Shown: positions 26,165-33,433 of the stretch, piece by piece
How the letters are laid out: the number at the start of each line of letters is the position of its first letter
How positions within the stretch are numbered: position 1 is the stretch's first letter
Origin: an uncultured Clostridia bacterium
Lineage (GTDB): Bacteria; Bacillota; Clostridia; Oscillospirales; Butyricicoccaceae
Reading direction: 5' to 3'
DNA length: 64,000 bases
Assembly (NCBI GenBank): GCA_910589115.1
Contig: CAJUSB010000001.1
Span: 82,548-146,547 of the forward strand
Notes under the pieces: model-generated
Database searches by the model: none
Seen by the model: only the letters and a program-made list of their open reading frames with translations
What the model was told of the DNA's origin: nothing
Translations under genes and position numbers: made by a program

Positions 26165-28183
26165 ATGCCGGTCATACAGGAATTATCACCGCATCTTGCA
26201 GATTTGATTGCGGCAGGCGAGGTCGTAGAACGGCCAGCATCGGTCGCAAAAGAACTGATTGAGAATGCGATTGATGCAGGCGCATCCCGTATTACGGTTG
26301 AAATTGAAAACGGCGGCATTTCCTATCTCCGCATTGCGGATAACGGGTGCGGCATGGCACCAGAGGATGCGGCCATTGCGTTCCGGCGGCACGCGACAAG
26401 CAAGCTGCGGACGGAAAAAGACCTTGCCGCCATTGGTACGCTGGGCTTCCGTGGGGAGGCGCTCGCGGCGATTTCCGCAGTATCCCATATTGATCTGTTC
26501 ACCAAGCAGGCGGATACGCTTGCAGGGCTTCATATGCATTTAGATGCTGGTGAAATAGCCGAACAGGAAGAGGCAGGCTGTCCGGACGGGACGACTATGA
26601 TTATCCGAAACCTGTTCTATAACACACCGGCCCGGATGAAATTTCTGAAAAAGGACTTTACCGAGGCGGGATATGTCCTTTCTGTCGTGCAGCACGCGGC
26701 ATTGTCTCATCCGGAAATTGCCTTTTCGTACATCCGGGATGGGAAACAGACTTTTTCGACATCCGGGGATGGACAGCTGAAAACACCGGTATTCAGTGTT
26801 TTTGGCCGCGAAATGGTTGAGAATATGCTGGAAGTGCCCGCTTGGGAGCGTGAAGGGCTTTCCGCCTGGGGATATATCACAAAGCCGCACTGTGCCCGGC
26901 CAAACCGGACAATGCAGCACTTTTTTGTGAACGGGCGCTATGTGAAAAGCCGCCTGATGCAGGCTGCATTGGAAGAGGCCTATAAAAACGCAATTATTCA
27001 CGGAAAATACCCGAGTGGTGCGGTTTTCCTGAACCTTCCATATGCGATGGTAGATGTAAACGTACATCCGGCAAAGACAGAGGTAAAATTTGCACAGGAA
27101 AAACTGGTTTTCGAGACGGTTTATATTGCCTGTAAAAATGCTTTGGAGGCGGGGGACAACGTACCGCTTTTACAGCAGCGGCAGCGCGGCAGCCCCCGCG
27201 AGGATCATGTAACGCAGGAGCAGCAAGCGCTTTCCGTGCCGCAGACTCAGGCGAAAGCGCCTCCACTGGAGAAAATGCTTGCAGCGCTTCCGAAAAAGGA
27301 ACATCCAATCCCATCTGCGCCGAAGCCCATGCCTGCGCAGGAACCAGCCAAACACAGCTTTATGCCATATATCGACTGCGATGATGAAGATATGATGCTT
27401 GAGCTGTGCGCACCGCAGCCGGATGAGCTTCCCCAAAAGCTGCCAGTGCCGCAGGCACTTCCAGAGGCACCTCATCAGGAGAAGGATGCGGCACAGCCGA
27501 CCGCACCGGAACCTTTACAGGAACAGGTTTCGCAGGATACTTTGTCTGAATGCGTGAAGGATTCCGCTTCACAGGAAAGCACCGAAAATCCAGTCACGGA
27601 ACCATCCCCCTTTACAGGCGGCGCCCGGGTATTGGGCGAATGCTTTCATACGTATTTGATTGCAGAGGAGGGCGGCGGGCTGGTGCTGATTGATAAACAC
27701 GCTGCTCATGAACGTATGATTTTTAACCGACTGCGTGCATCGGCCGAGCTGCCGTCCCAAACGCTGCTGACGCCTGTTGTTGCCGAGCTTCCGCCGCCGC
27801 TGGCTGCGGCTTTGTCCGAAGGGATTGCACAGGTACGTGCACTTGGCTTTGATATAGAACCTTTTGGTTCAGGCAGTTTCGCGGTGCGTGCGGCTCCGGC
27901 GTATCTGGATGCGGGCGATGTGCCGTCGGTATTGGCTGAAATGGCGGAAAAGCTGGACAACTGCCGCAGCCCGGCCCCTGACCGGCTTGACGATTTGATC
28001 CATACGGTTTCCTGTAAGGCGGCGGTCAAGGCAGGTTCTCATAGCAGCATCCAGGAATTGCAGGGATTGTGCGATCAAGTGTTGGCCGATCCGGATGTAC
28101 GCTCCTGCCCGCATGGACGGCCGACCGTAGTGCGGCTGACTAAATACGAGCTGGATAAGCTGTTCAAGCGGGTCAATCAGTAG
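26165..28183 (+). CDS. mutL: DNA mismatch repair protein MutL
   Basis: GHKL ATPase that couples MutS to strand incision. The N-terminal part holds ELIENAIDAGASRITVEI, DNGCGM and LGFRGEALAAISAVS. A long Pro/Gln/Glu-rich linker spans about residues 330-475. The C-terminal domain resembles endonuclease MutL: DKHAAHERMIFN near residue 510, SCKAAVKAG near 617 and CPHGRP near 650. The usual motif DQHA-x2-E-x4-E ends in Asn instead of Glu here. The length is 672 aa. RBS GGAGGGG. It precedes miaA by 16 nt. Confidence 0.96.
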   Translation: MPVIQELSPHLADLIAAGEVVERPASVAKELIENAIDAGASRITVEIENGGISYLRIADNGCGMAPEDAAIAFRRHATSKLRTEKDLAAIGTLGFRGEALAAISAVSHIDLFTKQADTLAGLHMHLDAGEIAEQEEAGCPDGTTMIIRNLFYNTPARMKFLKKDFTEAGYVLSVVQHAALSHPEIAFSYIRDGKQTFSTSGDGQLKTPVFSVFGREMVENMLEVPAWEREGLSAWGYITKPHCARPNRTMQHFFVNGRYVKSRLMQAALEEAYKNAIIHGKYPSGAVFLNLPYAMVDVNVHPAKTEVKFAQEKLVFETVYIACKNALEAGDNVPLLQQRQRGSPREDHVTQEQQALSVPQTQAKAPPLEKMLAALPKKEHPIPSAPKPMPAQEPAKHSFMPYIDCDDEDMMLELCAPQPDELPQKLPVPQALPEAPHQEKDAAQPTAPEPLQEQVSQDTLSECVKDSASQESTENPVTEPSPFTGGARVLGECFHTYLIAEEGGGLVLIDKHAAHERMIFNRLRASAELPSQTLLTPVVAELPPPLAAALSEGIAQVRALGFDIEPFGSGSFAVRAAPAYLDAGDVPSVLAEMAEKLDNCRSPAPDRLDDLIHTVSCKAAVKAGSHSSIQELQGLCDQVLADPDVRSCPHGRPTVVRLTKYELDKLFKRVNQ

Positions 28184-28199
28184 AAGGGAGACCGACAGA

Positions 28200-29138
28200 A
28201 TGGAAAATCAGCTGATTTGCATTTGCGGGCCGACTGCAAGCGGAAAATCCGCACTGGCCGCTGCATTGGCAAAAGCGCGGCAGACCGAGATCATTTCCGC
28301 AGATTCCATGCAGCTGTACCGGGGAATGGATATCGGGACTGCCAAGCCTACCAAAGCGGAGCGCATGGAGGTGCCGCACCATCTTTTGGATATCCGCGAA
28401 CCCGGCGAGCCGTTTTCCGTCGCACAGTTTGTTGCGCTTGCAGACGCGTGTGCGCAGTCACTGCTGGCGCAGGGAAAAATCCCGGTAGTGGCCGGCGGGA
28501 CCGGTCTCTATATGGATGCCCTGATTGAATGCAATACCTTTTCCGGCGGAGATACCGACCCTGCGATTCGCGAACATTACCAGCAGATGGCAGCCAGTCA
28601 GGGAAACGAGGCTGTACACGATGCACTGCGTGCAGTCGATCCCGAAAGCGCAGAACGGCTGCACCCCAATAATCTGAAACGGGTCATCCGTGCGCTTGAG
28701 GTTTTTCACACAACTGGCATGACGATTGGAGTGCTGAATGCGCGCAGCAGACGTGCAGAACCCAAGTACCGGGCTTATAAACTCGGTCTGTGTCCGGCCT
28801 CCCGCTCGGTCCTGTATGAACGGATTGAGCGGCGGGTGGAACAGATGCTGTGCGGCGGCCTGCTGGATGAAGCAGCAGCGCTTCTCTCCACAGGAAAGCT
28901 GACCGGTACGGCGGCCCAGGCGATTGGCTATAAGGAGCTGATCCCTTTCCTGGAAGGGCGGGACAGCCTGGAAAACTGCACTGCACTGCTGAAACAGCAC
29001 ACCCGCAATTATGCGAAACGCCAGCTGACCTGGCTGGCCCGCGACCCAGGGATACACTGGCTCCGCTATGAAGAAGGAACAGAATTTGCGGCACTGCTGC
29101 ACGATTCGACAGCATTTCTCCACGCATGCGGTGTATGA
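28200..29138 (+). CDS. miaA: tRNA dimethylallyltransferase MiaA
   Basis: Transfers the dimethylallyl group of DMAPP to A37 of tRNAs reading UNN codons, making i6A, the substrate of MiaB. The P-loop is GPTASGKSALA (residues 10-20). DSMQLYRGMDIGTAKP and VAGGTGLYMDALIE are family signatures. The length of 312 aa is normal. The C-terminal codons overlap a short stretch before hfq. The mutL-miaA-hfq order is widely conserved. Confidence 0.96.
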   Translation: MENQLICICGPTASGKSALAAALAKARQTEIISADSMQLYRGMDIGTAKPTKAERMEVPHHLLDIREPGEPFSVAQFVALADACAQSLLAQGKIPVVAGGTGLYMDALIECNTFSGGDTDPAIREHYQQMAASQGNEAVHDALRAVDPESAERLHPNNLKRVIRALEVFHTTGMTIGVLNARSRRAEPKYRAYKLGLCPASRSVLYERIERRVEQMLCGGLLDEAAALLSTGKLTGTAAQAIGYKELIPFLEGRDSLENCTALLKQHTRNYAKRQLTWLARDPGIHWLRYEEGTEFAALLHDSTAFLHACGV

Positions 29139-29176
29139 TAAATCCACATATTGGAATTTTGATGGAGGGACTAATG

Positions 29177-29428
29177 ATGAAAAACGAAATCAATTTACAG
29201 GACGGCTTTTTGAATGTCGTCCGGCAGCAGTCACATCAGGTCACAGTATTTCTGACCAATGGCTTCCAGATGCGGGGGCTGGTACGCGGCTTTGACAATT
29301 TTGTCGTAATTCTGGAAAGCGACGGCGTACAGAAAATGGTTTATAAGCACGCTATTTCCACGATTATCCCGCAGAACCGGGTAGAACTTTACCAGAAGCG
29401 GGAGGGACGTAGCGGCGAAACGAGCTAA
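29177..29428 (+). CDS. hfq: RNA chaperone Hfq
   Basis: Hexameric Sm-like protein that pairs small RNAs with mRNAs. It has the Sm1 motif (LTNGFQMRGLVRGFDNFVV) and a Sm2 motif of the form VYKHAISTIIP, near residues 56-66. The length of 83 aa is normal for Firmicutes. Two adjacent ATGs exist (29174 and 29177); the second has the better spacing to GGAGGGA. It immediately follows miaA, the typical location. Confidence 0.96.
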   Translation: MKNEINLQDGFLNVVRQQSHQVTVFLTNGFQMRGLVRGFDNFVVILESDGVQKMVYKHAISTIIPQNRVELYQKREGRSGETS

Positions 29429-29455
29429 CCGGACGGCAAACAAGGTGGAGGCGCT

Positions 29456-30757
29456 ATGGAACAGGAAAAAAAGAGGACCAAGCTATACCGCAGGCGTCGC
29501 AACAGCAATACGGTTGTTGTGCTGGTCGGTACGATTGCGCTGCTGTACCTGATTTTACAGACTGTACATGCACTGAGCAATCATGTGACGACCGTTGCTG
29601 CAACGCGTGTAACGGTGGAAAACAGCATAGAGTGTTCAGGAATTTTTATCCGGGATGAGGTATTGGTGGAATCGCTCACAAGTTCGACCGTTAAACAGCT
29701 TGTATCGACCGGTGAGCGGGTAAAAAAGCAGTCCGAGCTGGCGGTATCCTATGCGGGGGAAAGCGCACTGGAAACCAGCCGGGAGCTTGAACTGCTGGAA
29801 GATGAGGTGGCGCTGCTGCGTGCGGCACTGCGTTCCGCAGGGGACTTTTCGGATACGGCCCGGCTGGACCAGCAGCTGACTTCCGCCATGCGCACGCTGA
29901 ACGCGCAGGTCAAGGACGGTATCGTCACTGATGCAAGGGATACCGCCGACAGCCTGCGTGAGCAGTCGCTTCGGCGGGCTGCGGGCGGTCTGGAAGCAGA
30001 ATCCCTTAAAAAAGAGCTTAACACGCTGGAGGATCGCATGGAATCCCTCAGCAGCCGGGTCAGCGGGCAGACCCGTTCCATCCGGTCTCCGGCGACGGGG
30101 TATTTTTCAGAATCCATTGACGGTTATGAAGGGATTTTGACGGCTGAACTGCTGGAAACACTGTCTTATGAGCAGTTGCTGGAGATTCTGGAGGATGACG
30201 AACCACAGGTGGACGAGAATACTGCGCTGGGCAAAATCGTATGCGGGTTTTCGTGGTATTTTGCAGTGCCGCTCCCGCTGGATGAGGCCCAGAGAATGCG
30301 GGTTAATGCAAAGGTAAGTCTGCGGTTTTCGCAGACCGGCGAGGTCGTAGAAGGTTCGGTTTATGCCATCCGCAAATCGGATGATGATGCACATGCGCTG
30401 GTAATCCTCACCGGAGACCGGTTCACGCCGAGTATTGTTTCACTCAGGAAGCAGGAAATCGACCTGATCCTTGCCACCTACACCGGCCTGAAGGTGCCGA
30501 AAGAGGCCGTGCGTGTAGAAACGGAAACAAAAACAAATGAAGACGGTACGGAAACGACGACTTCCCGCATTGGCGTATATATTATGAGCGGCTCCTTTGC
30601 CCGGTTTAAGGAGATTACGCAAATTTATGAAGCGGATACCTATTATGTCGTGCGGCAGGAGATCACGGGGCCGCGCACGGCCAATGCACTGGTGATGCAG
30701 GATCTGATCATTGTAGAGGGTAAGGAAATTGAAGATAAGAAGGTGTTGAAATCATGA
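29456..30757 (+). CDS. HlyD-like single-pass membrane protein in the sepF cluster
   Basis: A basic cytosolic N-terminus (KKRTKLYRRRRNS) leads to one transmembrane helix at about residues 20-42. An extracytoplasmic part follows, with a biotinyl-lipoyl-like first half (VENSIECSGIFIRDEVLV), a long coiled coil at about 100-205, and a beta-rich domain. It resembles HlyD-type adaptors but no ABC transporter is adjacent. The stop overlaps yggS by ATGA, tying it to yggS-sepF-yggT-divIVA. I infer an envelope or division role; the 433-aa protein has no described function that I recognise. Confidence 0.7.
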   Translation: MEQEKKRTKLYRRRRNSNTVVVLVGTIALLYLILQTVHALSNHVTTVAATRVTVENSIECSGIFIRDEVLVESLTSSTVKQLVSTGERVKKQSELAVSYAGESALETSRELELLEDEVALLRAALRSAGDFSDTARLDQQLTSAMRTLNAQVKDGIVTDARDTADSLREQSLRRAAGGLEAESLKKELNTLEDRMESLSSRVSGQTRSIRSPATGYFSESIDGYEGILTAELLETLSYEQLLEILEDDEPQVDENTALGKIVCGFSWYFAVPLPLDEAQRMRVNAKVSLRFSQTGEVVEGSVYAIRKSDDDAHALVILTGDRFTPSIVSLRKQEIDLILATYTGLKVPKEAVRVETETKTNEDGTETTTSRIGVYIMSGSFARFKEITQIYEADTYYVVRQEITGPRTANALVMQDLIIVEGKEIEDKKVLKS

Positions 30758-31476
30758 CGGAGCAGGAAAAGGCGGTACTGCGCGAGAATATAGCCCGTGT
30801 CAAGGATCGTGCAGCAGAGGCAGCCATCCGTGCAGGCCGGAGGCCGGAGGAAATCACGCTGGTTGCCGCAACCAAAATGAATAACGCCGAACGGGTTCGT
30901 TTCGCGGTAGAGAATGGGATTGCCGTATGCGGTGAAAACCGGGTGCAGGAGCTGTTGGAAAAATATGAGCTGTCAGCGTATGGCAGCGCAGACCTCCAGT
31001 TTATCGGTACACTGCAAACAAATAAGGTAAAATATTTGATTGGAAAGGTCAGCCTGATCCAGTCGGTGGGTTCGCTGCGGCTGGCGCAGGCAATCGACCG
31101 GGCGGCCGGAAAGCACGGCATTCGTCAGCCGATCCTGCTGGAAGTCAACATCGGAAGAGAACAAGCAAAGAGTGGATTCATGCCGAATGAGATCTGGAAA
31201 TTCCTGGATAAAACGTCGGAGCTGGGGAACCTTGACATCCGCGGGCTTATGGCAATTCCTCCGGCGGCCCCTTCGGACGGGAATAATTTGTATTATTTTC
31301 ACGAAATGAGCCAACTATTTATTGACATATCGACAAAAAAATACGATAATGTAAGTATGGCTTGTTTGTCGATGGGTATGACAAACGATTTTGAGGACGC
31401 AATTTCCTGCGGCTCCACCATGATCCGGGTAGGCACCGCCATTTTTGGCGCACGCAGCTATGCGGGGCAGCCGTGA
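30754..31476 (+). CDS. YggS family pyridoxal phosphate homeostasis protein
   Basis: PLP-binding TIM-barrel protein that buffers free PLP. The PLP Lys lies in TLVAATKMNNAERV near residue 42. Other family motifs are GENRVQELLEKYE, FIGTLQTNKVKYLI, LEVNIGREQAKSGF and LSMGMTNDFEDAI, followed by GSTMIRVGTAIFGAR at the C-terminus. The length of 240 aa is typical. It precedes sepF as in many Gram-positive division clusters (ylmE position). It is translationally coupled to the HlyD-like gene. Confidence 0.94.
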   Translation: MTEQEKAVLRENIARVKDRAAEAAIRAGRRPEEITLVAATKMNNAERVRFAVENGIAVCGENRVQELLEKYELSAYGSADLQFIGTLQTNKVKYLIGKVSLIQSVGSLRLAQAIDRAAGKHGIRQPILLEVNIGREQAKSGFMPNEIWKFLDKTSELGNLDIRGLMAIPPAAPSDGNNLYYFHEMSQLFIDISTKKYDNVSMACLSMGMTNDFEDAISCGSTMIRVGTAIFGARSYAGQP

Positions 31477-31511
31477 AGAATAGTTTGCTAAATTAAGGAG
31501 GACACAGGTTT

Positions 31512-31973
31512 ATGGGTTCTATCAAGAACTTTCTTGACTGGGTAAAGGGCGAGGATGTGGAGGACGACTTTGAAGAGTTTGTCCCAAGACAGCAGCGCAA
31601 AGAAGCCCCGCCCGCGCCCAGCATGGAGGAATCGTTATCCTATACCGCCGACGTCTCACCACGGCGCAGCAACAAGGTGGTAAATATCAATGCAACGACA
31701 CAACTGGCGGTCGTACTGGTCAAGCCGGACCGGTTTGAAAACGCGGCTGAAATTGCCGACCATCTGAAGGACAAGCGTACCGTGGTACTCAACCTGGAAT
31801 CAACCAATAAGGATGTCGCCCGCCGTCTGATCGACTTTCTGTCAGGCGTGGCCTATGCCAATGAGGGTAAGATCAAAAAGGTTGCCAACAGCACGTATAT
31901 CATTACGCCCTATAATGTAGATATTCTGGGCGACCTGATCGACGAGCTGGAAAGCAACGGCGTATATTTGTAA
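31512..31973 (+). CDS. sepF: Cell division protein SepF
   Basis: Membrane-binding FtsZ partner that organises the division ring. The N-terminal amphipathic helix is MGSIKNFLDWVKG. An acidic linker follows, then the SepF core at about residues 62-150 (VVLVKPDRFENAAEIADHLK; VVLNLESTNKDVARRLIDFLSG; TYIITPYNVDI). The length of 153 aa is typical. RBS AAGGAGG. It is placed between yggS and yggT, the canonical order. Confidence 0.96.
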   Translation: MGSIKNFLDWVKGEDVEDDFEEFVPRQQRKEAPPAPSMEESLSYTADVSPRRSNKVVNINATTQLAVVLVKPDRFENAAEIADHLKDKRTVVLNLESTNKDVARRLIDFLSGVAYANEGKIKKVANSTYIITPYNVDILGDLIDELESNGVYL

Positions 31974-31977
31974 GCGT

Positions 31978-32247
31978 ATGGGGATGATATATCAAATTGC
32001 GGTCACGCTGCTTTCTTTCCTTGAGTTCGCTATGTTTGCACGGGCTATTATGTCCTGGTTTCCGCAGGGGCGCGATTCACGGATCAATGAGCTGCTTTAT
32101 TGGGTGACCGAACCGATTATCCTGCCTTTCCGTAAGCTGACCGAGCCCCTCCAGCGCGGCAGTATGATTCCGATTGATTTTGCTTTTCTGCTGGCGTTTA
32201 TCATGCTCGGGATTCTTCGGCAGGTGCTGGCTTACGGCCTATATTGA
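31978..32247 (+). CDS. YggT family membrane protein
   Basis: Small integral membrane protein of 89 aa with two hydrophobic segments. It carries the YggT signature RAIMSWFPQGRDSRINELLYWVTEPIILPFRKL as two pieces around residues 23-56. It starts 4 nt after the sepF stop without a clear RBS, so translation is probably coupled to sepF. An alternative ATG lies two codons further. Its role near the division site is not established. Confidence 0.9.
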   Translation: MGMIYQIAVTLLSFLEFAMFARAIMSWFPQGRDSRINELLYWVTEPIILPFRKLTEPLQRGSMIPIDFAFLLAFIMLGILRQVLAYGLY

Positions 32248-32606
32248 GGCTGCTTCCAGGGGCCTGTATTCATGGTCGGGGAACGGTGTTCCACGGCGAT
32301 GAATACAGGTTCCGACAGCCAGGCTTTGGCTTAGGCTGTTTCGCAGACCTGTCTGCCTGCCTTTTATTTTGTCATACCGCTGGCTTGCAGGCGGGTCTGC
32401 CGGGTTATACGAAAACCTGCTCGGGGCTTGGGGGAAAAACTGCCCTGCGGGGGATGGCTTCGCCGGATGAAGTGAATTTTTGTAGGGATACGGGATGTAT
32501 TTCGAGAAAATTTGGAAAAGTATGGTGCAATCAGGCCCATACAACTGGCGTTTGGACGGATTCCAGACAGGTCTATTGTGTTTTGATTGAAGGAGTTTTT
32601 TAGGAT
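32248..32606 (+). other. Structured intergenic region between yggT and divIVA
   Basis: 359 bp without a credible gene; in many relatives this space encodes the S4-domain protein YlmH. A hairpin is formed by CCTGTATTCAT (32263-32273) and ATGAATACAGG (32299-32309), with an inner GGAAC/GTTCC stem (32280-32284/32288-32292). A frame that stays open across the whole region has no RBS and Cys/Gly-rich composition, and I reject it as a gene. The divIVA RBS (GAAGGAG) is at the end. Confidence 0.5.
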
Positions 32607-33350
32607 ATGCTGACAGTGCAGGAAATTCAGGCGATGAGCTTTGAAAAAGCCGTCTTTGGCGGCTATGACCAGAAGTCTGTCGACGATTTCGTGGAGGAGC
32701 TTGCAGGGGATTACGGCACGCTCCAGAAGGAAAACGCGGCGCTGAAATCCAAAATGAAGGTACTGATTGACAAGATTGAGGAATACCGCAGTGTGGAGAA
32801 CGGGATGCGCCGGGCATTGGTTTCCGCACAAAGTATTGCGCAGGAAACCATTGATAAGGCGCAGGCGGAATCGGCGCAGCTGATTGCGGAAGCCCGGCAG
32901 AATGCGGATGAACAAATCGAATCATACCGTGTCCAAATTGAGTCGGAAGCGCGCAAGCTGCATACGGCAAAGGAAAAGACCGCGCAGTTCCTCTCCCGCA
33001 TTACCGCGCTTTATGATGAACAGACGAAAATGCTGATGAAAATGTCTGCCTCTGACGAACTGGCGATTGAGAGTGCGCCTGCCGTTGCGAAATCCGTGGT
33101 TGAGACGGTTTCGGGCGAGACGCGGCCAATTCTGGTTGCAGCGTCTGCCGCAGTGGATGCCGTACCCGCAGCGGAGGAGGATGAGGATGCTGATGTAAAG
33201 GTAGTGCAGCAGCCGACCACCCGCTTTAACGTCATGGAAGTTACGCTCGCGAGCAGTGCCGAGCCGCTGTCCGAACAGCACCCCCGCCGTGATTATGACT
33301 TTGGCGACTTGAAATTTGGCAACGGATACAATCCGAGTGAAGAGAAATAA
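32607..33350 (+). CDS. divIVA: DivIVA domain-containing protein
   Basis: Coiled-coil protein that recognises curved membranes and marks poles and septa. The N-terminal membrane-binding segment is LTVQEIQAMSFEKAVFGGYD, followed by VDDFVEELAGDY. Coiled coils run over about residues 28-68 and 75-145. A disordered acidic Ala/Glu-rich tail ends the protein, with a conserved-looking DYDFGDLKFG near the C-terminus. The length of 247 aa is longer than Bacillus DivIVA (164 aa), as usual in Clostridia. It ends the division cluster. Confidence 0.92.
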   Translation: MLTVQEIQAMSFEKAVFGGYDQKSVDDFVEELAGDYGTLQKENAALKSKMKVLIDKIEEYRSVENGMRRALVSAQSIAQETIDKAQAESAQLIAEARQNADEQIESYRVQIESEARKLHTAKEKTAQFLSRITALYDEQTKMLMKMSASDELAIESAPAVAKSVVETVSGETRPILVAASAAVDAVPAAEEDEDADVKVVQQPTTRFNVMEVTLASSAEPLSEQHPRRDYDFGDLKFGNGYNPSEEK

Positions 33351-33433
33351 CGATATTCCGGCCGCAGGCCTTTGCTGCATTGCTGTGCTGCACAGGCCTG
33401 ACAAGCTATTTATGAAAGGACTGAAACGGTAAA

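Noticed and set aside
32244..32603. 119-codon open frame between yggT and divIVA
   Set aside because: It overlaps the end of yggT, has no RBS, is rich in Cys/Gly and matches no family I know.
33351..33433. T-box before ileS
   Set aside because: Only 83 nt, no T-box sequence and no terminator.
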